Positions 45,596 through 54,465 of a DNA stretch of 64,000 nucleotides are shown in pieces; position 1 is the first letter of the stretch, and each line of letters starts with the position of its first letter. Source of the DNA: a virus. The notes below the pieces were generated by a model. That model did not search any database. It was given only the letters and a program-made list of their open reading frames with translations, and was not told where the DNA came from. The DNA lies in IMG/VR virus record IMGVR_UViG_3300023273_000760, positions 1 through 64,000 of that record; one strand, 5' to 3'. The position numbers and the translations under genes were made by a program.

Positions 45596-47694
45596 TGGCA
45601 TATCAGATTAACAAAACGAATGGTGATTTATTAGTAGAACTAGTTGATGGACAACTTAATACACAAACAACAGATATTTCTCTAATTGGTCGTAACTATT
45701 CAGGCTTTGGTGAATCTATTAATGAAAACTTTGTCAAGATGTTGGAAAACTTTACCAACACACAAGCACCTGCTAATCCTTTAACTGGACAATTATGGTA
45801 CGACTCAAGCGAGTCACGTTTAAAATTATATGACGGCGCACAATTTAAAAGTGCCGGCGGACCTATTGTAAGTCCAACACAACCACAAATGGTTACAGGT
45901 GATCTTTGGATCGACAATTTAAACAACAAGTTATATTTCTATGATGGAACTGATTTAGTTCTTGTAGGACCTCCATATGCAAGTTCAGAAGGACTGTCGG
46001 GATTTTCAACCGAAACAGTTCTTGATAATACACAAAGTAACAGAACAATAGTAAAATTAAATGTAGGAGGTACAACAGAAGCAGTACTTTCTAATATTAG
46101 ATTTACTCCAGATTCAAGTAATACTATTAATGGCATTAACGGCGCAGTTGAAAAAGGAATTAATATAATTAATGACGATTTTAAATTCCACGGAACAGCA
46201 ACGTCAGCAGATACTATTATTAATGCACAAGGTATTAAGAAAAACGCATCACAGTTTTTACCTACAGATGCTAATGGTGTAACCAATGGAACAATTACTA
46301 CTATTAATAACGGTGGTATTACAATTGGTCCAGAAGATAATATTGTTATTAAAATTGTAAATAACCAAACATTAATTGAAAATACAGTTCGTGATAGAAA
46401 CTTAGAAATTAAAGTTAGAAAAGCAACAGGTTCCACAAGTGCAATTAAAGTTAATACTGCAAATAGTTATATAGGAATTTTTAATAATAATCCTCAAGCA
46501 ACATTAGACGTTGGCGGTGATGTAAAAATTGCCGGTAACCTAACTATATCTGGCGAAACATTCCAAACAGATGTAGAAAACATGAGGATTCAGGATAAAA
46601 ATATTGAACTTGCTATTGCAAGTGATAGTACATTATTAACAGATCCAGAAGTTGATAATGCTGGTTTTATTGTAAAAGCAACTCCGAACGATAAAGAGTT
46701 ACTTTGGAAAAATACAACTAATTCTTGGACATCAAATGTTTATTGGGATTCAGACCTAGGGTACAAGTTAAACGGTAACACAGTGTTTAGTGGTACAGAA
46801 ATGACTTACATTGCAAGTGCTCCTGATTTAACATCAGTTGGTACCCTTACTAACTTGAATGTAGATAATGTTAACATTAACGGAAACTTAATTTCATCAG
46901 TTGTACAACCTTTACAATTAACAAGTGCAACAGCAATTATTGAAATTGTTGATAGCAAAATAATTAGAGGATTAGGAACACCGGCACAAGATACAGATGC
47001 GGCAACAAAACTTTATGTTGATAATGCAATTGATAACGAAGGTGTAGTACTGGCATTAAACATTACTGGATTAGGATATGATCCAGCACAAGGTGGCGGA
47101 GCAACATTTGCGGCAAAAATTACAACATTGTTAGAAGAAATTGTTCCAGCAAGTACAAAGATTAATGGAGTTCAAGCAAAGATTCATGCAACAGATCAAA
47201 CATCAGCATCAGCATTGTTTACTGCAAGTGATCTAAACACTGCATTAGAAGAGTCAACAGTTGAAGTTGATCATACTGTTTCAGCAAGTTCAAATCTTAT
47301 TACGAGCATTATTAAAGGTACAACAACTACAATTACTACTAATGGTGTTCACAAATACACAGCAGGTAGACAAATTGATATTACAGGTGCTACAGTAAAT
47401 AGCGGTACACCTATGGCTTCGCTAACTGGAACATTTACAGTAGACAGTGTATTGTCAACTACTGAAGCAATTATTTCTGCAAACACAAGTGGTGAAGCAG
47501 GAACATACGATGCTAATTCAGCAACAGCAACTAGAGTTTCTGAAGTAGGTAATGAGAACGAAAGTGTACTTAAAGACGTAGAATTTAGTGATGTTAACGG
47601 TGCAGTTAGTTTAACTGTTTCAAGATACAAACTAATTTGTACAGTAAACGGGGGCGTATGGACTTATACTAGCGGACAAAGTTCTGCGGTATAA
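45595..47694 (+). CDS. Tail fibre paralogue, 699 aa
   Basis: It starts MAYQINKTNGDLLVELVDG and shares the roughly 90-residue N-terminal module (ENFVKMLENFTNTQAP, GQLWYDSSESRLKLYDG). The shaft is beta-rich and includes VGGDVKIAGNLTISGETFQT, a segment common in phage fibres. The C-terminal 250 residues (from about 450) differ entirely from the other two fibres, ending VNGGVWTYTSGQSSAV. No collar domain is seen. It is probably a receptor-binding or decorating fibre whose distal part was exchanged. Confidence 0.78.
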   Translation: MAYQINKTNGDLLVELVDGQLNTQTTDISLIGRNYSGFGESINENFVKMLENFTNTQAPANPLTGQLWYDSSESRLKLYDGAQFKSAGGPIVSPTQPQMVTGDLWIDNLNNKLYFYDGTDLVLVGPPYASSEGLSGFSTETVLDNTQSNRTIVKLNVGGTTEAVLSNIRFTPDSSNTINGINGAVEKGINIINDDFKFHGTATSADTIINAQGIKKNASQFLPTDANGVTNGTITTINNGGITIGPEDNIVIKIVNNQTLIENTVRDRNLEIKVRKATGSTSAIKVNTANSYIGIFNNNPQATLDVGGDVKIAGNLTISGETFQTDVENMRIQDKNIELAIASDSTLLTDPEVDNAGFIVKATPNDKELLWKNTTNSWTSNVYWDSDLGYKLNGNTVFSGTEMTYIASAPDLTSVGTLTNLNVDNVNINGNLISSVVQPLQLTSATAIIEIVDSKIIRGLGTPAQDTDAATKLYVDNAIDNEGVVLALNITGLGYDPAQGGGATFAAKITTLLEEIVPASTKINGVQAKIHATDQTSASALFTASDLNTALEESTVEVDHTVSASSNLITSIIKGTTTTITTNGVHKYTAGRQIDITGATVNSGTPMASLTGTFTVDSVLSTTEAIISANTSGEAGTYDANSATATRVSEVGNENESVLKDVEFSDVNGAVSLTVSRYKLICTVNGGVWTYTSGQSSAV

Positions 47695-47695
47695 C

Positions 47696-47703
47696 GATAA
47701 ATA
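47696..47703 (+). promoter_or_regulatory. Late promoter before the third fibre
   Basis: GATAAATA lies 24 nt before the ATG, with an AAAGGGG ribosome site between them. Confidence 0.75.
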
Positions 47704-47727
47704 TATACAATAAAGGGGTTAGAAACT

Positions 47728-49206
47728 ATGGCATATATTATTAATAAAACCGACGGTTCGCAGATTGCGGTAGTTGAAGACGGTACAGTCGATCAAACTA
47801 CTAGTCTTAAACTAGTTGGTAAAAACTATGCTGGTTACGGTGAAATCCAGAACGAAAATTTCGTTCATTTACTAGAAAATTTTTCAAGTGCAAATTCACC
47901 ATCCAGAGCAATAGCAGGTCAAATTTGGTTTGATTCAGGAGTAAGCAAACTAAAATTTTATGACGGCACAAAATTTAGAACAACTGGCGGTGCTGAAGTA
48001 AGTTCTTCACAACCATCAGGACTTACTGAAGGTGACTTTTGGTGGGATAATGCAAACAATCAGTTGTATGCAAACACAGGAACAGGTTTTATCCTAATTG
48101 GTCCACAATCACAAGGTGATACTTTAACTAGTTTTGTTACTGATACAGTAAGAGATATTTCACAAGCACAACGAACAGTTATTAAAGGTACTGTAAACGA
48201 TGAAGTAGTTGTTGTACTTTCAGCGTCAGACTTTACGATTGACTCATCCGACCCCGACAATGCCATAACAGGATTTGATGTCATTCATAGAGGTATGACT
48301 ATGAAGAACACAACAAACGCTACACAAGGTGTTACTTCAACTGCTCATAGATGGTGGGGAACTGCTACTAACTCAGAAAAATTAGGCGGAAGAGATGCAA
48401 GCGAATACGTTGTAAGTATTCCGGGACAAGAATCATCATTTACTGAAATTGTAAGATTTAGTGATACAGGCTTTACTGTTGGTGCATCAAATGATTTAAG
48501 AGTTTCAATTGAAAATGATAACCAAGGTGTTATTGCAAACGAAGTTGGAACTGTAATTAGATTTAAAGTTGACAACGATCAGTCACAAGTAACAGAACCA
48601 ATGCAAATTAAAGCAGAAGGTATTGTTCCTGGTGCAAACAACACTTACAACTTAGGTAATACTAATAGCAAGTGGAACAACGTTTGGGCAACAACATTTA
48701 ACGGTACAGCAACTACAGCAAACGCAATGGTAGTTGGTCAGAATAACAGAACAGCAAGTACTTCGGCTACTGCTGATACAGTTGCAGTTAGAGACAGTCA
48801 AGCAAATCTAAATGCAAACCTATTTAACGGTACTGCTACAACAGCACGTTACGCTGACTTGGCAGAGAAATACACAACTGATGACGAGTATCCAACAGGT
48901 ACTATTATGGCAGTTAGTGATAATGAAGACTCAGAAACTACATGGTGCCAAATTGACGGAATGCCAATTGGTGTTATTTCTGCTAAACCTGCTTACTTAA
49001 TGAATGCAGATGCAGAAGGTCAAGCGATTGCACTTAAAGGTAGAGTACCAGTAAGAGTTGTAGGACCTGTTAACAAAGGCGACAAACTATACGTAGGTGC
49101 TAACGGTACTGCACAAAAAGCCAACGAAGGCGAATTAGTAGGTGTTGCACTAGAGTCTAATGATAGACACGAAGAAAAATTAGTAGAAGTTGTACTAAAA
49201 GTTTAA
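47728..49206 (+). CDS. Tail fibre paralogue with C-terminal ADLAEKY domain, 492 aa
   Basis: The N-terminal module matches the two upstream fibres (MAYIINKTDGSQIAVVEDG, NENFVHLLENFSSANSP, GQIWFDSG). The C-terminal 120 residues begin ARYADLAEKYTTDDEYPTG and contain KGRVPVRVVGPVNKGDKLYV, a domain that often ends marine phage fibres and can act as a trimerisation or self-processing unit. It is shorter than its neighbours. It has its own late promoter. Confidence 0.8.
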   Translation: MAYIINKTDGSQIAVVEDGTVDQTTSLKLVGKNYAGYGEIQNENFVHLLENFSSANSPSRAIAGQIWFDSGVSKLKFYDGTKFRTTGGAEVSSSQPSGLTEGDFWWDNANNQLYANTGTGFILIGPQSQGDTLTSFVTDTVRDISQAQRTVIKGTVNDEVVVVLSASDFTIDSSDPDNAITGFDVIHRGMTMKNTTNATQGVTSTAHRWWGTATNSEKLGGRDASEYVVSIPGQESSFTEIVRFSDTGFTVGASNDLRVSIENDNQGVIANEVGTVIRFKVDNDQSQVTEPMQIKAEGIVPGANNTYNLGNTNSKWNNVWATTFNGTATTANAMVVGQNNRTASTSATADTVAVRDSQANLNANLFNGTATTARYADLAEKYTTDDEYPTGTIMAVSDNEDSETTWCQIDGMPIGVISAKPAYLMNADAEGQAIALKGRVPVRVVGPVNKGDKLYVGANGTAQKANEGELVGVALESNDRHEEKLVEVVLKV

Positions 49207-49219
49207 AGGGAAGAAGTAA

Positions 49220-50152
49220 ATGGCAGTTGTAACAGCGGCAAGGTATAATACATTACAAGCAAAGGTGGCTAACGTTTTAGGTAACGGAAGCGGTCAATTT
49301 GGATATGGACAAGTGTTAGCAAGTTCACAAGTAGCCGCAGAAACAGTTATCGATTCGACACACATGGCTGATCTGTACACTGATTTAGTTGCAACAAGAG
49401 TACACCAAGTTGGAAGTGTTCCACAGTCTATTGCAACAGTAGCGGCAGGCCAAGTTATCGAAGAAGATTCGGCTGATACTGGAACAGGTAGAGGTATTCT
49501 TCAATATGAAGATTTAGCAACTACTCTTGAAACAGATAAAGATTTAATTTATACTGTAGATACATCACAAAGCACAATTACTAATAGTAAAACTTCAAGT
49601 ACTAGAACTACTTCATGGTCTGGTATTGTTGATCATGTTGTTACAGTTACTTTTGCAAGTGCTGATGCACGTAGACACTTCTTTAATGCAGGCGGAGAAA
49701 TTCGTTTTACAGCAGACTTAGATCCTGATGTTTCAAACGGTAAGAACAACGATTGGAATAACTTATTATCATCAATGGGAACAGTTCTTTTTAAATCAGA
49801 TGACTGTACTTCAAATGGTACTACTCCAGGAACTCCACAAGGTCTTGGAAACTTTGATTTAACATCAACTTATCAACTTGTATTTCAGAAAGACGGAACT
49901 GGTGTATATTCAATGAACGATTATAATATCAAAGCAAAAGAGAATACAACAGCACAAATTGAATTTTTAATTGAATTTAGAGACGACGATGTTGGTTCTG
50001 ATGCTGGCGACTCAAATAATGATGGCGCAATTAACCCAATTGACGAAAGTGTAACTGGTACATTAGAGAGTGTAGTTGGCGAAAGATTACCAACTGGTCT
50101 TTATGTAGCATTAACTAGTCCAACATTTGCTACAACAAATAACTTAACATAA
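49220..50152 (+). CDS. Virion structural protein, 310 aa
   Basis: The protein begins MAVVTAARYNTLQAKVANVL, with a helical N-terminus followed by a beta-rich body (DHVVTVTFASADARRHFFNA, then GGEIRFTADLDPD). It has many Thr, Ser and Asp and no membrane segment. I recognise the pattern from fibre-adjacent structural proteins of cyanophage-like genomes, but cannot name a T4 equivalent. It is the last gene of the baseplate/fibre operon and is followed by a strong terminator. Confidence 0.6.
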   Translation: MAVVTAARYNTLQAKVANVLGNGSGQFGYGQVLASSQVAAETVIDSTHMADLYTDLVATRVHQVGSVPQSIATVAAGQVIEEDSADTGTGRGILQYEDLATTLETDKDLIYTVDTSQSTITNSKTSSTRTTSWSGIVDHVVTVTFASADARRHFFNAGGEIRFTADLDPDVSNGKNNDWNNLLSSMGTVLFKSDDCTSNGTTPGTPQGLGNFDLTSTYQLVFQKDGTGVYSMNDYNIKAKENTTAQIEFLIEFRDDDVGSDAGDSNNDGAINPIDESVTGTLESVVGERLPTGLYVALTSPTFATTNNLT

Positions 50153-50199
50153 GAATTCCTACTACCTTAGGAACCGTGATGTTGCAAGGCGTCACACTA

Positions 50200-50229
50200 G
50201 AGTCACTTTTTAAGTGACTCTTTTTTTTT
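50200..50229 (+). terminator. Strong intrinsic terminator ending the structural operon
   Basis: GAGTCACTT, loop TTT, AAGTGACTC form a perfect 9-bp stem followed by nine T. It separates the structural genes from the accessory cluster. Confidence 0.92.
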
Positions 50230-50232
50230 GAC

Positions 50233-50240
50233 TGTAAATA
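50233..50240 (+). promoter_or_regulatory. Weak late-like promoter before the accessory cluster
   Basis: TGTAAATA differs from the consensus by one base and is followed by CAGTACT and the ATG. No ribosome site fits between them. Confidence 0.4.
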
Positions 50241-50247
50241 CAGTACT

Positions 50248-50592
50248 ATGGACGAGAAGTTATCAAAAGCCCTTGAATTTGGCAATTATTCTGCTACACT
50301 AGAAAATCAAAAGCGTATGTTACAAGAAAAATTTGTAACAGATACGATTTATTTCTGCGCAGGTGGACAATTTACTATTACTAAAGAACTTATTAATTAT
50401 TGCCAAACATTACTAGGTAGCGGACAAGAGTCGTTTATATTAATTGATGATAATAGTATTCCTATTGAAATACAAAGTATTGAAAAATTTAAAGAAGAAA
50501 TTTTTGACAAGTACTTTGTTGCTCTTAATGAATATCATACGTCTTATCAAAAATTAACAAAAAGTAGGTCCGTTGACGGATTAGTAGAATGA
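50248..50592 (+). CDS. Hypothetical protein, 114 aa
   Basis: The protein contains NYSATLENQKRMLQEKF, then a segment TIYFCAGGQFTITKELINYC, and a C-terminal helix ending KSRSVDGLVE. No family is recognised. It is soluble and mixed alpha/beta in appearance. It is the first gene of the plus-strand accessory block, and its stop overlaps the next ATG (ATGA), so it is coupled to a glycosyltransferase. Confidence 0.65.
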   Translation: MDEKLSKALEFGNYSATLENQKRMLQEKFVTDTIYFCAGGQFTITKELINYCQTLLGSGQESFILIDDNSIPIEIQSIEKFKEEIFDKYFVALNEYHTSYQKLTKSRSVDGLVE

Positions 50593-51428
50593 CAAATGGG
50601 ATTCTTTTATTTGCATACAATAATGAACAAATAGATTACGTTGCTCAAGCGTGTTATCTAGCCAATCGTGTAAAACAGTACATGAACCTTCCTACTACTT
50701 TAGTTACTGATGATAAAGCAAGGGTTGAAAAATATTATAATGGTAATGAAGTATTTGATAACATTATAGAAGTTTCATCTATTAGATATAATAAAAAACG
50801 CTATCATGATGGAGCGTTGTCGTTCAAACTTCTTAACTTTAAGAATTTTAATAGAGATAATGCTTATAATGTTTCGCCATACGATCAAACACTAGTACTA
50901 GATACTGACTATATTATTTCCAATGACTTATTACTAAGTTGTTTTAATAGTGTTAATGACTTAATGGTTTATTCAAAGAGTCTTGATATTTCGGGATGGA
51001 GAGAAGCAGAAGAATTTGATTTAATAAGTGAAACTAGTATAAAATTTTATTGGGCCACAGTTGTGTTTTTTAGAAAAACAAAATCTAATAAAGTGTTCTT
51101 TGATCTAATAACACATATTAAAGAAAATTATGAACACTATCGAAACTTGTATCAACTTACTAACAGTGTTTATAGGAATGACTTTGCTTTTAGTATAGCA
51201 ATACATATTATGGCAGGACACTATGGATCTGGATTCGTAAAAGAATTACCAGGAAAGATGATTTATAGTACAGGTAAAGATATCTTAGAAAAAATTAAAG
51301 ATGATGAATTAACTTTATTAGTTGAAAAACAAAATAGATCGGGAGAGTATACCCTTTTAAAATCTAAAGGCTTAAACTTACACGTAATGAATAAGTTTAG
51401 TTTGAATAGGAACATTTCTAATGCCTAA
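50589..51428 (+). CDS. Glycosyltransferase-like protein with DTD motif, 279 aa
   Basis: The N-terminus ILLFAYNNEQIDYVAQACYL and the central TLVLDTDYIISNDLLLS fit a GT-A nucleotide-sugar fold, where the D-x-D binds metal and donor. A similar arrangement occurs in the next gene (FTFLAQNNEQDNYVRQAELL and FVLDTDMIVCHNL), so the two are paralogues. The substrate is unknown. Both ends overlap neighbouring genes by a few bases. Confidence 0.65.
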   Translation: MTNGILLFAYNNEQIDYVAQACYLANRVKQYMNLPTTLVTDDKARVEKYYNGNEVFDNIIEVSSIRYNKKRYHDGALSFKLLNFKNFNRDNAYNVSPYDQTLVLDTDYIISNDLLLSCFNSVNDLMVYSKSLDISGWREAEEFDLISETSIKFYWATVVFFRKTKSNKVFFDLITHIKENYEHYRNLYQLTNSVYRNDFAFSIAIHIMAGHYGSGFVKELPGKMIYSTGKDILEKIKDDELTLLVEKQNRSGEYTLLKSKGLNLHVMNKFSLNRNISNA

Positions 51429-52242
51429 CTTTACTTTTCTTGCACAAAATAATGAACAAGACAATTATGTACGTCAAGCAGAATTACTAGCAATGAGTAT
51501 TAGAAAAACTAATCCAGACAGTAAAATTTGCTTAATAACTAATGAAGACACTGAATGGATTAAAGAAGGACTGTTTGACGATATTGTACCTATTCCGTGG
51601 GAAGATAAAGCAGATGAGCACAAATGGAAAGTACAAAACAGATGGAAAATTTATCATGCTTGTCCATATGACGAAACTTTTGTATTAGATACAGACATGA
51701 TAGTATGTCATAACTTAACACATTGGTGGAATTTAATGCAAAATTATGATGTATTTTATACAACTAATGTAACAGATTATAAACAGTGTAAACTTAATGT
51801 AACATACTATAGAAAAATGTTCGAAGCAAACAACTTACCAAACATTTATGTCGCATTACATTATTTTAAAAAGTCAGAATTTGCAAAACAGTTTTATACT
51901 TGTTTAGAAGAAGTAATGAAAAACTGGGAATACTATTATGAAAGGTATGCACCTAAGAAAATGCAAAAGTTTTTAAGCGTTGACGTATGTACAGCAATAG
52001 CAATTAGAGTGTTAGGTGTTGAACATATAGTTACAAATACTAAACTACCATTTCCTACGTTTGTACATATGAAACCGTATGCACAAAGTTGGAAAATACA
52101 AACAACAAAATGGCAAGACCGTGTTAGTTGCTTTATTGATGATAAACAACAACTTAAAATAGGTGGACATTTGCAGGACACAGTGTTTCATTATACTGAA
52201 AAAGATTTTACGGAGAAATATTATGACAGATTCAATAATTAA
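51421..52242 (+). CDS. Glycosyltransferase-like paralogue with DTD motif, 273 aa
   Basis: It reads FTFLAQNNEQDNYVRQAELL at the start and DETFVLDTDMIVCHNLTHWW near residue 95, again a GT-A-type D-x-D. The downstream YVALHYFKKSEFAKQFY and PFPTFVHMKPYAQSW resemble acceptor-side text of GT8-like enzymes. Together with the upstream paralogue it may add two different sugars. The start ATG overlaps the upstream stop by 8 nt. Confidence 0.68.
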   Translation: MPNFTFLAQNNEQDNYVRQAELLAMSIRKTNPDSKICLITNEDTEWIKEGLFDDIVPIPWEDKADEHKWKVQNRWKIYHACPYDETFVLDTDMIVCHNLTHWWNLMQNYDVFYTTNVTDYKQCKLNVTYYRKMFEANNLPNIYVALHYFKKSEFAKQFYTCLEEVMKNWEYYYERYAPKKMQKFLSVDVCTAIAIRVLGVEHIVTNTKLPFPTFVHMKPYAQSWKIQTTKWQDRVSCFIDDKQQLKIGGHLQDTVFHYTEKDFTEKYYDRFNN

Positions 52243-52777
52243 TTTTCCAGTTAAAGTTCAGAAATTTAAAGAACATAGTGTTCTTAAAGAATTATTATTA
52301 ACAGCAATTAATGAACAAAAAGAAGTAGAACATTTAATCGGACCTAATAATGATATTACTCGTTGTGATTGGCAACCTGCAAGATTTAATACTAACCGAC
52401 GTTGGGTAAAGGATATAAAAGATCCGTTAACTGAACATATTGCAAAGTGGGCAGAGTCGTTTGGATATGCAAATTTTAAAGTGCTTGAAATTTGGTTTCA
52501 ACAATATGCACAGAACAGTAAACACTCTTGGCACACACATGGCGGAAATTTTACGTGTGTGTATTATCTAGATTTGCCTAAAGATACTCCACGTACTCAG
52601 TGGATTAATCCTACAACTCTAAATGAAGAAACTTTTTGTGTTGCAGAAGGTGATATTATTATATTTCCAAGTTGGTTAATACATAGAGCACCACAAAATG
52701 AATCAAAAAATATGAAAACAATTATTTCATGGAACATTGAAGTTGGGATATCTGACTTCTACGGAGAAGGTCAATGA
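52223..52777 (+). CDS. 2-oxoglutarate/Fe(II) oxygenase, 184 aa
   Basis: The core HSWHTHGGNFTCVYYLDLP and EGDIIIFPSWLIHRAP match the putative 2OG-Fe(II) oxygenase group common in marine phages. His104 or His106 and His154 are the likely metal ligands, and the ending MKTIISWNIEVG is usual for this family. Such enzymes hydroxylate proteins, sugars or small molecules using 2-oxoglutarate and oxygen. I chose the ATG at 52223, which has a CGGAGAAAT ribosome site. A longer GTG frame exists but overlaps the upstream gene far more. Confidence 0.8.
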   Translation: MTDSIINFPVKVQKFKEHSVLKELLLTAINEQKEVEHLIGPNNDITRCDWQPARFNTNRRWVKDIKDPLTEHIAKWAESFGYANFKVLEIWFQQYAQNSKHSWHTHGGNFTCVYYLDLPKDTPRTQWINPTTLNEETFCVAEGDIIIFPSWLIHRAPQNESKNMKTIISWNIEVGISDFYGEGQ

Positions 52778-53349
52778 CAATGTCTTGGAAAGAAGTTCCG
52801 TTAAAGCCATCACAAACTTGGCTTGATTTTGATTTAGATAGTGGTGTAATAAAAACTATCGGAGCAACACCGTTAAGTAAACATAGTATCGAAGTTGACT
52901 ATGAGCAAGTTAAAGATTTAATTGAAGGTAAAGTATATTTTAAACACTTTTTAGTTCAATTTAATCCAACTAGCACAATGTATGAGTTGGTTAATAAGCA
53001 CGACGAAAAGAAATACGAATATAACGTTAATTCTAGTTTATATAAAATACAAAAAACTAATAAAGCAGATATTATAATTTGTAAAAATTATAAAAAGAAA
53101 CAATGGGAATTAAAGTTTGGTGATTTATTTGCAAAAACATTGCTCAAAAACAACGTTACATTACAAACAGTAAAGCATTTTAGTGTAGTAGAAAAGAATA
53201 ACCCATTTGTACTATACAGAACATTAACATTCAATTTAGCGTCAAATAATTTAGTCTTGCAATTTAATGATAATGATGCTATAATAGAATTTGACATTTA
53301 TACGAATAAACTTTTTAACAGTTATGGGATACAAATTGAACAAGATTAA
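52774..53349 (+). CDS. Hypothetical protein, 191 aa
   Basis: The N-terminus MSWKEVPLKPSQTWLDFDLD is followed by a beta-rich body with many Lys and Asn (KNYKKKQWELKFGDLFAKTL). No domain is recognised, and no signal or membrane segment is present. It starts within the upstream stop (ATGA) behind ACGGAGAAGG, which indicates coupling to the oxygenase, and overlaps the downstream gene by 26 nt. A role in the same pathway is likely only by position. Confidence 0.6.
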   Translation: MTMSWKEVPLKPSQTWLDFDLDSGVIKTIGATPLSKHSIEVDYEQVKDLIEGKVYFKHFLVQFNPTSTMYELVNKHDEKKYEYNVNSSLYKIQKTNKADIIICKNYKKKQWELKFGDLFAKTLLKNNVTLQTVKHFSVVEKNNPFVLYRTLTFNLASNNLVLQFNDNDAIIEFDIYTNKLFNSYGIQIEQD

Positions 53350-54223
53350 GATACAAGATGTTGATATTATCTTTCTAAGTTATGATGAGCCTAATGCTGA
53401 AGAAAATTGGGCAGACTTACAACGGAAGATACCTTGGGCAAAACGTGTACACGGAGTAGAAGGATCAGATGCGGCACACAAAGCCTGTGCAGATTTATCT
53501 GAAACAAAACATTTTGTAACTGTAGATGGTGACACTATTGTCGACCCTAAGTTTATGCAAGTTGAATTAGACTTAGATAAGTTAGGTGTAGACGATGACT
53601 ATCAATTTAGTTGGTGTGGTAAAATTGATGTTAACGGACTTATGTACGGCAATGGAAGTTTAAAGATGTGGACAAAAGATTTTGTTAAAAATATGAAGAC
53701 ACATGAAAACACTGACGGATCAGATGAAACAAGTATTGAATTTTGTTACTTTGACAACTATTATCAATTAAATGAAAACTATAGTAAAAGTATTATTACA
53801 GCAACTCCACATCAAGCATGGAGAGCAGGATTCCGTGAAGGCGTTAAAATGAGTCTGGATAGGGGAAAGCCAACAGAAGATATTAATTCATTATGGTGGC
53901 AAAATAGACACAGACTTTTTATTTGGCAAATGGTAGGTTGTGATGTTCCTAATGGTATCTGGGCGGTATATGGCGCACGACTTGGAACATATATGAATAT
54001 GTGTACAGATTGGGATCATACACAGACAAGAGACTTTACTTACCTCAATGAGTTATGGAAAGAACACGAGACTGTTACAGTCGCAGAAGAATGTAAAGAA
54101 CTAGGAAAGAAATTAATTAATGAATTAGAATTACCTATTGCCGTTGTTCCGTTTGATAAATTACAAAGTGAATTTTTTAAGACAGTATACATAAACGGCG
54201 ATAGAGTAATTAGGCGTAAATGA
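53324..54223 (+). CDS. Glycosyltransferase-like protein with VDGD motif, 299 aa
   Basis: The N-terminal half reads DVDIIFLSYDEPNAEENW, then PWAKRVHGVEG and HFVTVDGDTIV, with D68 and D70 forming a D-x-D. The same order occurs in the gene at 62622 (DIVFISYGEPHADQN, AKRVKDIEG, VVDGDA), so they are paralogues about 9 kb apart. The pattern fits a GT-A-type fold. The C-terminal half (SLWWQNRHRLFIWQMVG) is absent from the shorter paralogue. The ATG at 53324 is preferred over a TTG at 53291. Confidence 0.65.
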   Translation: MGYKLNKIKIQDVDIIFLSYDEPNAEENWADLQRKIPWAKRVHGVEGSDAAHKACADLSETKHFVTVDGDTIVDPKFMQVELDLDKLGVDDDYQFSWCGKIDVNGLMYGNGSLKMWTKDFVKNMKTHENTDGSDETSIEFCYFDNYYQLNENYSKSIITATPHQAWRAGFREGVKMSLDRGKPTEDINSLWWQNRHRLFIWQMVGCDVPNGIWAVYGARLGTYMNMCTDWDHTQTRDFTYLNELWKEHETVTVAEECKELGKKLINELELPIAVVPFDKLQSEFFKTVYINGDRVIRRK

Positions 54224-54465
54224 AAATAAGATATTATCATAATATTGATGGTTGGCGTTGGCTAGGATTTGTATTAGCAATGGTTAGTGCATTTTTATTA
54301 AGTGGCGGTAATCCTGCAATACAATGGTTAGGATGGGGCATCGCTTGCTTTAGTTGTAGCATATGGATTTACATGGGATGGAAAGATGGTGATACTCCTA
54401 GGGCATTAATGGAGTTAATGTATTTGCTTCTTGCTATAAGAGGCGTTTGGAATTGGATTCAATGA
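54220..54465 (+). CDS. Small membrane protein, 81 aa
   Basis: It has two clear hydrophobic segments (RWLGFVLAMVSAFLLSGG and WLGWGIACFSCSIWIYMGW) and a third weaker one near the C-terminus (ALMELMYLLLAIRGVWNW). The charged loop KDGDTPR lies between them. The topology resembles a miniature PnuC-like or transporter-related protein, but no family can be assigned. It could anchor or feed the cluster's enzymes at the host membrane. Start and stop overlap both neighbours (ATGA). Confidence 0.7.
   Translation: MKIRYYHNIDGWRWLGFVLAMVSAFLLSGGNPAIQWLGWGIACFSCSIWIYMGWKDGDTPRALMELMYLLLAIRGVWNWIQ

Noticed and set aside
53291-53323. TTG start for the VDGD protein
   Set aside because: The ATG at 53324 gives the start shared with the paralogue at 62622 and a smaller overlap.
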